This document shows, in pieces, positions 11,683 through 21,821 of a DNA stretch of 64,000 nt. The first letter of the stretch is position 1. The number at the start of each line of letters is the position of its first letter. Origin of the DNA: Malachius bipustulatus (taxonomy: Eukaryota > Arthropoda > Insecta > Coleoptera > Melyridae); contig OU342631.1 of assembly GCA_910589415.1 (NCBI GenBank), forward strand, positions 8,804,001 through 8,868,000, given 5' to 3'. The notes under the pieces were generated by a model. The model was not told the DNA's origin and did no database searches. It was given only the letters and a program-made list of their open reading frames with translations. The position numbers and the translations under genes were made by a program.

Positions 11683-12401
11683 GCCGTGTCCTAGCTGCAT
11701 CCGGGTAATGCGTTGCGTGCGATGCGGGGAACGCACGCAACGCAAACTCGCACGAGAAATTTTGAGTGTGTCCTAACTGAATGCGTGCGGTGCGGGCGAG
11801 AAAATGGTTTCCAGTCCAACTATTTCTGGTGCAGCTTCAGATGAAATACGTTTTAATTTGGAAACCAGTAGGTTGTTGGAGCTTGAAAGACTTAAAAGTC
11901 ACAGAAAGAAACATGTTACCTAAGAGAAAGAAACAATAAGACGCAAGTAATCTATAGAAATAGGTATAGATTTGATAGATAGATAAATAGCAGGTAGGTT
12001 AAATATAAAAAGGTCTACAATAGAAGTTAATAGACCTCATACTTACTTTAAAAGCCTAAATTCGAGACATTTTCACATTCCCAATATACCTTGACTCTTG
12101 TTCTTGTAAAATATATTTCTGCTTATTGCACAAAATGTTTCGCTTTGGCACGAAGGCAATCGGAATTAAAAAAAATTCCTGCCCGCCGCAAAAATCGCAA
12201 GATTTTGACAGATGAAAAAACTAAATATTTCAATTTAAAACAATGCGTGCGTTGCGGTGTCGTTTTATCGTACGACTTTGCGGGCAAACGCGTCTACTGA
12301 GGACACTCCCATTGCTTTGCATGTGTTTTATTTTAATCGTTCCCCGCAACGCACGCACGCAACGCACGCAACGCAGTCCCCGGATGCAGCTAGGACGCGG
12401 C
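11683..12401. mobile_element. 719-bp terminal-inverted-repeat transposon, GTCAC flanks
   Basis: The ends are GCCGTGTCCTAGCTGCATCC and its inverse with one difference, flanked by GTCAC at 11678-11682 and 12402-12406, a likely 5-bp target duplication. The subterminal parts are rich in ACGCACGCAACGCA repeats, mostly on the right end. Short open stretches inside (for example from the ATG near 11803 and at 12091-12300) are remnants and carry no catalytic motif I can identify. The superfamily is uncertain. Confidence 0.75.
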
Positions 12402-12410
12402 GTCACAGTC

Positions 12411-12455
12411 TATAGACGCCGACAGTGAGGACGTCAGTTGGCGGGTCAATAAATC
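12411..12455. repeat. Truncated end of the transposon family at 17828-18558
   Basis: The sequence beginning TAGACGCCGACAGTG and continuing to GGCGGG matches the inverted right terminus of the 17828-18558 element. Only the terminal ~45 bp are present. Confidence 0.6.
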
Positions 12456-12600
12456 AATTCATTTTTAAGAGGGAAACTCTGTCTTTTAAATTAAATCTCC
12501 TATCTCTCAACAAAAGACTGGCTCAAAGTATTTTCGTAGCGTTTTGCTACGAACGAACCAAGTGAGGTTACTACACATAACAACGTAAGGTCCACCCAAG

Positions 12601-13402
12601 ATGAAAACAGACGATCACGAGCCCAAGGTAAAACCACAAATACAGGTAAAACACGATCACAAGCGGTAAGTAATGTCGGCCATTTTATTTGAAATCAGGG
12701 CGGGATAACTTTAAATTCAAATCAAGCATTCAGAGCGGGAATCGAAACAGTCAATCATGACAGACAAGTTCACATTTTAAACGTCAAAGGGGTTCTTCTT
12801 TTTCAACCATTCAGTCAGGGAGCCACATTACTGAATTTGATGCGCATGAGTGCATGACGCAGAACCTCCATTTTAAGAGGTTAGGTAGAATACATCACAG
12901 ATTTGGTTCCAGCAACCAGGATTTAATAAATTATTTAGGTAGGTTACACGACATTATAATACCTAAAATTTCTCTCCAAAGCCATTATTTTAAAAAATGG
13001 GTAAGTCAACATAGACGGTTACAGTGATCGAAAAGTTAATTAATATTCACTGTTTACTTCTAGCTTTTTGGATATAATTTCGAATTTTCTCTTCGCCATT
13101 TTCTCCGTGCAGCGGCGGCCATATCTGTTCGACCGAACATTTTCGCAATTTTTGGCTTCAATATCCCGTTACCACGGCCCTGCAGCTCCCGGATACGTTT
13201 CGGTATTGTCGAACTCCCAACCCCGAAGACTCACCTGAATTACGTATGCCTATATGCCTGTTAGATGAGGAGAAATTGAATAGTGCTAGAAGGCCAGCAC
13301 GCTCGAACACTCCTTACAAGTACTCTCAGAACTCCAAAGGAACTTATTGTAAGTCTGTCTAGCTAATATTTTTAACCATCAATATTATTATTAATTTTAG
13401 AA
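12601..13402 (+). CDS. Unrecognised small gene, about 100 residues
   Basis: Exon 1 (12601-12665) begins MKTDDHEPKVKPQIQVKHDH and ends at a consensus donor, GCG|GTAAGT. Exon 2 (13113-13348) follows a pyrimidine-rich acceptor and stays open for 78 codons in the phase set by exon 1. It ends at T|GTAAGT. A short third exon starting at 13401 would complete the codon to TAA, giving a 100-residue protein. Exon 2 contains STEHFRNFWLQYP and a basic, proline-rich tail. It is hydrophilic with no membrane segment. The strong splice sites and matching phase are the evidence; the function is unknown. The 3' end is less sure, because a different downstream exon could be used. Confidence 0.6.
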
Positions 13403-13660
13403 AATTGTAAATATTGAACAATACAAGAATTCTATTTTATGTATTTTTTTTATTTTTTATTTTTATTCAATGTCAACGGATCAATAATCCTTTTTATTTT
13501 ATACATAAACATAGCAGTTACAAATTGATTCATTGTAATGACCAAATATAAAACCATAACAAATCCTTATACATAAATACAAACTAAACATCTGCAAATA
13601 ATTTAAAAAAAAAATGTATAATTTTATTAGAAATAACGATTAGTCGATTAACAATTAATT

Positions 13661-14343
13661 TTAATTCTCTTTTAAATAATCCCAAGTCATTAGTATAGTA
13701 TGTAACAGCAGAGGGTGTATAACAATTTTGTTCCACTTTCGCCTTAATCTAAATATGGCAGAGTTATAAATAAAATCTCTACGAGTACCACGCTCCACCA
13801 GCTCTCTCGCATACCTAAGCCCATATGGGACCTCCCTAATAACAAAAAACTTCATAATACAAGACCCATTAGCAATTTCTTAACAAAATAAAGATCATGA
13901 TATATATGAAGTGATTTAATAGATTTCAAGTTCAGGGACAAAGCAAATTCTGAGTAATTATATGTTAATTATATAAAAACCCTTTGCCCATTTTAAATGC
14001 AAGATACCTGAAAAATTTATGCTGAATCGACTCTAGAATTGGAATTGGAATATGTGTTAATTTCAAAGGAGACCATATAATTGAGCCGAGCCATAGAGCA
14101 TAATAGGTCTAACCAAGGTTTTATACAGATGTATAATGGACTCACAAGATTTAAATTCCCTTGTTGACCTAATAATAAAACCCAAAGACCTATATAGGCT
14201 TTAGAGACAGTGGCATTCAAGTGCAAATCAAACTCAAAGTTACCTTGATAAATCACTCCTAAATCCTTAATACTACTAACATTCACCAGAACCTGACCAT
14301 TGATAGAAAAATTAAACAGAAGTTTCTTATTCTTACTTCTAAC
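13661..14343 (-). pseudogene. LINE (non-LTR retrotransposon) 3' fragment
   Basis: Minus-strand translation of about 14330-14017 contains INGQVLVNVSSIKDLGVIY followed by a region resembling the connection domain after the reverse transcriptase palm in Jockey-like LINEs. A second open piece (13855-13661, RYARELVERGTRRDFIYN) looks like the C-terminal tail of the same ORF2. Frameshifts separate the two. The catalytic FADD region is missing and the 5' side is cut by the palindromic element beginning at 14348. This is a dead, truncated copy. Confidence 0.7.
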
Positions 14344-14347
14344 AATA

Positions 14348-15196
14348 CAGGGTGATTGATTGAAACGCCACATTAGAAAAAGTTCCACTTCCAAATGATC
14401 TAGGAATCTGAAATTTGGAACTTAGGCAACATACCTAATAACGAGTCAAAATGAAATATTACCAAGATGGTAGAACATTTAAAATGGCGAAAGCAATGGC
14501 CATCTTTGTTTTTTTAAATGGGACACCCCATATAATATTGCATTTTCAGATCGTCTGAGAAAATGTAATAACAATGGTGCTTATAGTTGTATTTTAAATT
14601 GAGTAGGCCATGAGTTATAAACAAGTGAAAATCGTGATTTTCCAACTTTAAAGACATTTACCACGAAAACGGCTCATGACATCAGAAAACGGCTTACATG
14701 TCCCTATCTTAACTTTTCATCTGGTATCCTACTGTAGAGTTGAAATGTTTATACAGGGTGATGAAAAATCTGACAATTTTCATCACCTTGTATAAAGGTT
14801 ACAACTGCATATTTGGATGCCTTATAAAAAGTTAAGATAGGGACATGTAAGCCGTTTTCTGATATCTTGAGCCGTTTTCGTGATAAATGTCTTTAAAGTT
14901 GGAAAATCACGATTTTCACTTGTTTATAACTCATGGCCTACTCAATTTAAAATACAACTATAAGCACCATTGTTATTACATTTTCTCAGACGATCTGAAA
15001 ATGCAAAAATATATGGGGTGTCTCATTTAAAAAAACAAAGATGGCCATTGCTTTCGCCATTTTAAATGTTCTACCATCTTGGTAATATTTCATTTTGACT
15101 CGTTATTAGGTATGTTGCCTAAGTTCCAAATTTCAGATTCCTAGATCATTTGGAAGTGGAACTTTTTCTAATGTGGCGTTTCAATCAATCACCCTG
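14348..15196. mobile_element. 849-bp palindromic mariner-type element
   Basis: It begins CAGGGTGATTGATTGAAACG and ends with the exact inverse, flanked by TA (14346-14347, 15197-15198). The two arms of about 400 bp are nearly identical inverted copies. The centre (14753-14797) is itself bounded by TACAGGGTGATGAAAAATC and its inverse, like a smaller element nested at the fold. A half copy lies at 55718-55990. There is no coding capacity. It interrupts the LINE fragment on its left. Confidence 0.9.
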
Positions 15197-15212
15197 TATA
15201 GGTAAAACTTTA

Positions 15213-15593
15213 ATGGAAAATTGTTAAGGGCTATAGGCAAAAGTCTTTTTTTAAAGTGTGGTCTTTATTATAATATCAACGTTTCGACCGAACAATTTGG
15301 GTCATCTTCGGGATTCTAAAATGACAAAAAGGAAACAGTTAACGATATAGCAGCTACTTACTAAAGATTACTTACAATAATTTGACCAATTCAATAGGTC
15401 TGGAAACATTTGGTAATTAAAAGAATTAAAAAATTTGTAATTTCTCGTCAAATTAAAAATTTAAATTTACCCAAATTGTTCGGTCGAAACGTTGATATTA
15501 TAATAAAGACCACACTTTAAAAAAAGACTTTTGCCTATAGCCCTTAACAATTTTCCATTAATATATTTATTTGGCAATTACTTCTATTATAAT
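15213..15593. mobile_element. Fold-back Penelope-like remnant with a 14-bp target duplication
   Basis: The 14-mer TAGGTAAAACTTTA flanks 381 bp at 15199-15212 and 15594-15607. Inside, the first and last ~95 bp are inverted copies containing GGTCGAAACGTTGATATTA (in the right arm; complement in the left). The left arm read on the minus strand also has CCCGAAGATGACCC before it. The GAAGATGACC...GGTCGAAACG arrangement resembles the degenerate hammerhead motif in terminal repeats of Penelope-like elements. Long target duplications are also typical of retroelements. Confidence 0.6.
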
Positions 15594-15669
15594 TAGGTAA
15601 AACTTTATATTTGGCACAATTTAATTTAATTTGGTTAACACAGGACCGATTATAAATAAGGTCTAACTA

Positions 15670-16262
15670 GTATATTACTAAACAAACACCTACCTTAATT
15701 GCCACATTTTTATGATTCATGCCATTTTTGACCACCATTCTTCATAAATTCTGTTTTGGAAGTGAAATTATAAAATGGTAAATGATAAATGAATCATTCA
15801 AAAACTCAAACTCGAACGGAAACGGAAACATTAAATTGAAAAGATCCTCATTAAGAAAGACAGAATATTCTGAGTTTCTGAGATAACAACGAATTAGGGT
15901 ACATGTATTACACTAAGGCCAGTAAGCGTCAGTGTCGGTAATACAGGTAACCTACAAGGACTTACATTGTTCATCTTCCTTGAAATACAACCAATGCCAA
16001 ATTGAAATTAGTAATAAACTCAGCACTACACGTACTCAGCAGATGTCGTTACTGTTCCAGGTTAGTTTCTTTACTCTAACAAAGTTCATTATGCAAGTAG
16101 TCATGTTTTTATTTATTGTTCTATGATTTGTAGATCATTGATTGGAGTAGTTGACTTACACACCTATCAATTATTGTTTGTGTTTTATCTGGCAGACATG
16201 CTTCATTTTGTTCCAAGGCAATATTTGATGAAAAATTTTGTGGATCACACGATATAGGATAT
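15670..16262 (+). repeat. Dispersed repeat family R1, full copy (plus)
   Basis: It matches 19397-19985 in inverted orientation along its whole length, with many small differences. The order is an arm containing TGACCACCATTCTTCATAAA, the motif AGTGTCGGTAATACAGGT (about 15932-15950), and a second arm ending in GGATCACACGATAT. There is no clear coding sequence. Confidence 0.75.
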
Positions 16263-16275
16263 AATATAGGTAATA

Positions 16276-16503
16276 TAGTGGAACCAGAGATATAACGAAA
16301 CGGATTACTTATCGAACAACCACATTTTATGACTTTAACAATAGGGCAGTAGCCATAAAAGTGACCCCCAAGAGCGGAACTAATCTGCTACTCTACCTTT
16401 CGGCTTGCATTTATTTGCTTAGGTTCACAGCAAGTCTGTAAAATCCTCAATAAAATCATCATAATAAACCAAAAATCGTTTCGTTATATCTCTCGTTTCA
16501 CTA
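16276..16503. mobile_element. 228-bp MITE, TA-flanked
   Basis: The terminal inverted repeat TAGTGGAACCAGAGATATAA pairs with the right end, which reads TAGTGAAACGAGAGATATAA inverted, followed inward by CGAAACG on both sides. TA is present on each side (16274-16275, 16504-16505). Size and TA duplication fit a Tc1/mariner-type MITE. It sits about 430 bp upstream of the nudC start codon. Confidence 0.75.
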
Positions 16504-16931
16504 TACCTATGTAGTTACGACATTATAGTACTTCCTGATGTTTTTTACTCAAAGGTTACTAGTGATAGAAATCATTTTGACGTGTGACAGTGACAGTGAC
16601 ATTTGATTTGAATTTTGCGTTTGTTATGATTGTGATTGTGTGTGATGGTTCAATTTTTTTCTAATAATTTTTGATTGTTGAAACAAGGCAAGTAGTTTTC
16701 AACTTTTCAAATTTAATAAGAAAAGATAATTTGGAAATTCTAGAAAATATCACCTCGTTATAGTTAAAGTAAGTGTAGTAACCTCACCAAGTGAAATAGG
16801 GACGTTTACTTTAAATGTTTTAATTAACAAAAAACAACAAAAACACCTTGAAGTGTATTATTGGAATTCGGTATCATTAAACTTAACCCCCATTTGATCT
16901 GTAATCAACCTAATAAGAATAATTCAAAATA

Positions 16932-17548
16932 ATGAGTGGAGACGAAAAGCAAATCGATCAGTTCGATGGGATGTTCCTGTCCATCGCTCAGCATCACCCC
17001 GAAGGCGCTTCTCAGGTAAGAGAAATCCTCAAACGACCCTCTCCCTTTACTCAGTTTTTTTCTTTTTCAACAGCTCTTAGACACTTTTGTCAGTTTCCTG
17101 GGCCGCAAGACGGATTTCTTCACCGGAGCACCCGAGGGAGGGTGGGAATCGGTAAAATTGTCTCGTAATCTTTAAATCCTCAATATACCTAATAAATTAT
17201 AATCTCTTGTTGTAGTTGGTAATGAGCACCTTTAGAAAACACGAAAAGCTCAGTAGAGAGGCCCACGACAAGGAGTTGAAAGAGAAAGCCAACCGAGAAG
17301 CCCAACGGAAAGCGAAGAAACAGCAAAGCGAGGCCCCTCAAATCATGGAAGTTACCGATGAAGAGGCTGAACGAATACAGGCCGAAATAGATCAGAAGGG
17401 TTCCACGTCCGAACCTTCCACTTCCGTCGCGCCTGAGGTTATAGAGGAGGACGAAGACGAATCGGAAAAGGGGAAGTTGAAACCGAATTCTGGTAACGGA
17501 TGCGATATGGAAAATTACAAGTGGACTCAGACGCTTCAAGACGTTGAG
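16932..17548 (+). CDS. nudC: Nuclear migration protein NudC, N-terminal half only
   Basis: Exons 16932-17015, 17074-17151 and 17216-17548 (introns 58 and 64 bp, GT/AG, all phase 0) encode 165 residues. They start MSGDEKQIDQFDGMFLSIAQ, then LLDTFVSFLGRKTDFFTG, then a charged KANREAQRKAKKQQ coiled coil and an acidic linker. This is the N-terminal dimerisation part of NudC, a dynein/Lis1-associated Hsp90 co-chaperone. The family is normally about 330 residues, with a CS (p23-like) domain and a conserved C-terminal tail after this point. Exon 3 ends at a good donor (GAG|GTGAGT) where the CS domain would follow, but I could not find that part in the remaining 46 kb. This is either a very long intron, a truncated duplicate, or an assembly gap or inversion. 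Confidence 0.9.
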
Positions 17549-17827
17549 GTGAGTGATTATTCCTGTAGATGATAAGATTGTCAAATATCAGATTGGTTAA
17601 CTCTGGATAGATTAATGCATAGTGTGGCTTGGTCTAAAGTACCATTGTAATTGATTGTTTTGCATAAGACCCTCCACATCAGGGAAAGTAAACCTTCAAG
17701 AGTATGAATACTCTGAATGAATGGGCAGTTTTTGATTGGGTAACTATCTTATTACTTCCTTCGAGACTTCCTTGCTTTGCTAGTGCTTGTCTAGATAAGT
17801 GTAATGAATCATTCAAGTAAATTGTAA

Positions 17828-18558
17828 TAGACGCCTCAGTGTGACGTCACAGGGCGGGGCTAAGCGGTTCTGGTTCCATACAAACAAACTCTTCACGTGG
17901 TCATTGTTGATGCCATTAGTGATGCCATTAGTGAATGAATAGTGAATACTGAATATCTTATTTTCGTTAAAATTAGGCAGTTCAGTTAGGTACTTTAGTT
18001 ATAGTTTATAGTACGTCTGTCAGTATTTATTTATTGATTGAGTGGCTTGATTTGGGTGTTCCCCTAAAATTCCAAGTTTATCCTCAGTTTGTTTTACGAA
18101 GAAACCAAAAAATTTTCCAAAGGTGAAAATGCTGTAGAATCTGACCATGTTGAGAGAATGGAGTTCGAGCGGAACTTAAAATAATTCGTGGAACAGTACC
18201 CGCCAGCATGAAAAACAAAACCTAATACCTAGCGTTGAGGTAAGAATATCCTGCTGGCAAATTCAACAGGTAGTGGCAATGGGTTAATTGTTTTTTTAAT
18301 TTACAGATTGAATTATTGAAGGATGATTATCTCCATTGGGAAAAGTATAGTTGTTGTCCTAAGGGTATAAAATGCCATCACATTTGCAGCACTTTTGAAG
18401 TTCTACTAATGAGAGACCTCATTAGAGCTTTGATGTTTGACGAGACAATTTCCATCAGAACTGGCAAACCTGTAAACGTCAAACTTGTAAACAACGTTTG
18501 TTTGTATGGAACCCTGGCCGTTGGCCCCGCCCACTGACGTCACCACTGTCGGCGTCTA
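17828..18558. mobile_element. 731-bp TAA-flanked transposon carrying a short open exon
   Basis: The termini TAGACGCC and GGCGTCTA lie in imperfect inverted repeats of about 60 bp that include TGACGTCA, GGGCGGGG and GGTTCCATACAAACAAAC. TAA flanks both sides (17825-17827, 18559-18561), as in PIF/Harbinger elements. Inside, on the plus strand, an AG acceptor at about 18306 is followed by an open run of some 75 codons (IELLKDDYLHWEKYSC...) that reads into the right terminal repeat. I do not recognise it; it may be a transposase remnant or a captured host exon. Confidence 0.75.
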
Positions 18559-18941
18559 TAATAAATTTGAATTTCTTCTTCTTCTCTCTTCTCTCTGAGC
18601 TGCTACAGAGAGAATGTTTGGCCTCACTGGATGGCTACTTGGCCAGTTCCACCCAAAAGTTTGGGTAGAGGTTTTCTTCGAATTGTTGCTATGTCCGTGG
18701 AGGTCTCAGTTACCAGGGCCGAAGACTATTCCTCTCCTCCGTCAGACCTTTTCGAAATTACCTTGAATATGTAGGGGTTAAGATTACAAATTGCTTTTTG
18801 TTATTAATGATGGAACTGTCAATCAAGTCATCTGTCGATTTTTAAAAGCAGTTGACCAGTATGTCACTTGTCAATCGGCAGAAAATACACCTGAAAAGTG
18901 TCAGTTGTCACAATCTGGCAGTGATGTTTTAGATTAAGATG

Positions 18942-19188
18942 CTGAGCCTGGCGTGGCCTCGCGGTTAAGTAGCGAGAACTGCTTGATCGTTGGATCCGTC
19001 GGACTGAGTTCGATTCTCAGTGAAGGCTCTGGGTGTCTGTGTTGTTTCTACTATTTATTTGGTATACTTGAGGCTGGGTGTATGAGCAAGAGGCTCCAAA
19101 CCCATAATACCGGTGTGGAGCGACTTTGTCTCACCTACATAGGGAAGACCGATGCTCCCCCTTTAAAAAAAAAAAAAAAAAAAATAGG
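18942..19188 (+). mobile_element. tRNA-derived SINE with poly(A) tail
   Basis: The 5' part resembles a tRNA, with a pol III A box (TGGCCTCGCGGTTAAGT) and B box (GAGTTCGATTCTCAG). A tRNA-unrelated body follows, ending in a poly(A) run of about 20. A perfect 8-bp target duplication TTAAGATG lies at 18934-18941 and 19189-19196. The intact boxes and flanks suggest a fairly recent copy. Retroposition would have used LINE enzymes in trans. Confidence 0.9.
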
Positions 19189-19396
19189 TTAAGATGATAA
19201 ACTCTTTCTTCTTTTTCAATTTTTATGACCGTTGGCTATCATAAATTAAGCCCGAGTTACCATCTGATGGAAATTGTGACGAAATTGGGTGGAAAGCTGG
19301 CTTGTTTTATAAAACGTGTCTATTTTTTAGTCGATCTGTGAACCAAACCATGGATTAAGAGAGAAATACTTGTTTAAAAAAAATTAAAAATAACTT

Positions 19397-19985
19397 TCAT
19401 ATATCGTGTGATCCACAAAATTTTTCATCAACTATTGCCTTGAATAAAATGAAGCATGTCTGCCAGATAAAACACAAACAATTGGTAGGTGTGTAAAAGA
19501 ACTACTCCAATCAATGATCTACAAATCATAGAACAATAAAGAAAAACATGACTACTTGAATTATGAACTTTTGTTAGTGTAAAAAAACTAACCTGGAACA
19601 GTAACGATATCTGCTGAGTTTCTTACTAATTGCAGTTTGGCATTCTTGGTTGTATTTCAAGGAAGATAAACAACTCGAGCTGTTGTAGGGTATCTGTATT
19701 ACCGACACTGACCCTTACTAGCCTTAGTGTCGGTAATACAGGTACCGATTATCTCAGAAACTCAGGATATTCTGTCTTTCTGAATGAGGATAAAACAATA
19801 TTTCAATTTGACGTTTCCCTTCGAGTTTAGGTTTTTGAATGTTCCAATTATCATTTACCATTTTTTATAATTTCACTTCCAAAGCACAAACAATAACAGA
19901 ATTTATGAAGAATGGTGGTCAAAAATGTCATGAATTATAAAAAAGTGACAATTAAGGTAGGTGTTTAGTAACATACCAGTAATTT
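19397..19985 (-). repeat. Dispersed repeat family R1, full copy (minus)
   Basis: This is the inverted counterpart of 15670-16262. At 19692-19741 the marker motif occurs twice head to head (GTATTACCGACACTGA, a short spacer, then TTAGTGTCGGTAATAC), forming a nearly perfect palindrome. The copies at 15670 and here flank the nudC fragment in opposite orientation. Confidence 0.75.
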
Positions 19986-20200
19986 TTTCATCACGTTTTT
20001 AAATTATACCCATAAATTATTGTGTTTCGCAATATCTTTAATATTTTAATGAAACTGACAGGAATTGAAATTAAATATGACACATGAGAATTTGAACTTT
20101 TTATTTTATTTGTATACATTAAAAACAACCACCTGGTATCACACCTGGTGCCTTAGGACTCTGAATAATAAGGTGAGTGCAAATACGCTAAAATAATAAT

Positions 20201-21184
20201 ACCGGACACTCCTATACCTATAGCATTGCAACAGGTTGCGTCCATTTTAGCAGTGCCGCCAAGCATGAACTGGGGACACTAAAAATTAAATTTGGTGAAA
20301 CATAGCGGGAGTTTTAAATATCAACGCTGAATAGAAAAGCTCTTAAAATTAATTAGACGGAGGAAATTGGGACGAAGAATTATAATACAACAATAAACAA
20401 CAAAGTTTTCAATATGTTTATTATATTAACAATAATCACTACTATTACACACAATATTATTAATATCTTTAGGTAGGTATATTTCAAAAAGATTGAATCG
20501 CTATATACCTAAGTGTAAGCCTTTTATTTGCCGCAATTCCAATAATGTGCTTCCTTGCAGTTTTAAAGGTCTATTATTTGCTGGAATAACAAAATTTTCC
20601 TCTTTGAAATGATCAGTATATAGGTACAAAATAATATGGTGAGAAATCGGCTTCGACACTCCACACTTTTTCAAACTTTCGTCACTCATCGATGTTATTA
20701 TAACCTATTGCTTGTTCCTATTTCCATCAGCATAGTTATAAAATATTAATAAGTTTATTTACGCGTCTTCTAAAGTTAACTTTATACATAATTCTTTATT
20801 CCTGCTTGGAATACCGTGGAAAGATCTGGACATGCTTAACAATCCATAGTCGGAGCAACCGCACACAGCACACAGCACATATTTTCCAGACATAATACCT
20901 ATGTTCACTTTAATACAGCGGTACATTATAAATGACTATTTAACTGGTACCCAACAAAATTATCCGCTGATATAATGCTTTGAGAGTAACTTTAAATTGA
21001 AATTATACTTGAAACTAAAACGTTCAATTACTAATGACAAATTATTAATAATTATCATTGACTGCAGCTGTCAAAAACCGTGAAAAGTTACCTAACTTTG
21101 AATTTTAAAACAGCTTTAGTGTCCCCAGTTCCTGCATGAGGGCGCTGTAAAAATGGACGGAGGTTTTGAGAGGAAGTGTCCGGT
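20201..21184 (-). mobile_element. P-like transposon relic with a decayed THAP domain
   Basis: The ends ACCGGACACT and AGTGTCCGGT lie in longer imperfect inverted repeats that include CCATTTT and GAACTGGGGACACTAAA. The flanks ATAATAAT and ATTAATAT are compatible with a degraded 8-bp duplication. On the minus strand an ATG at 20893 opens MSGKYVLCAVCGCSDY...SFHGIP, the start of a C2CH THAP zinc finger. After a probable intron or frame break, 20689-20501 continues with LYTDHFKEENFVIP, where the usual CxxHF has lost its cysteine. THAP domains are the DNA-binding part of P-element transposases. The catalytic region is absent, so the element is non-autonomous. Confidence 0.72.
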
Positions 21185-21821
21185 ATTAATATTTTAAGGT
21201 ATTTGGTGAGTGTACGAAGTTGTATTTCTGAAATAGGAGTAGAGGAAAGACTTCAAAATGGCATAGTCTATGTGTGAGAGAGATGGGCGATGCGGGCCTG
21301 TACCTCTTCCTCTTACACATTGTGATAGATGACCAATAGCTGCTTGGGTTGCAGTCATAATTATTGGTTAAACTTGACCCAGGCAAACATACATAATTAC
21401 CTAAATGAAACACCCGGTAATCACATAATAATTTATTTTTATACTACCATTAAATTTCAATGAAAACATGGTAAATTAACATTTTTCTCAGAGAAATTTT
21501 ATAAATAACTACCTTACGTGAATTTGAATAATAATAATAATTAAAGTATCACAGTTTACATGAGATACCTCACAAAATGAGAGTTTAAGTTGTGATATTT
21601 ACAAAATTTTACCATTCTCATGTAATTTAGCCAACGGTAATAATAAATAATACTAACAATAAGAAATTAAATAAAAAATTAAATAGTTGCCGCCGATAAT
21701 AATAATAATAATTGTCTAACGCCTTCCGGTCCGGGTAACTCGAACTCGCGCGATCCGGTTTGGCATTTCATCATCAGTGTTGTCGATTTTTGGCTCTCAC
21801 TGAAAATAGAAAAAAAAAACA

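Noticed and set aside
18942..19025. Genuine tRNA gene
   Set aside because: A and B boxes are present but the cloverleaf is imperfect, a long unrelated body and poly(A) tail follow, and target duplications flank it: a SINE.
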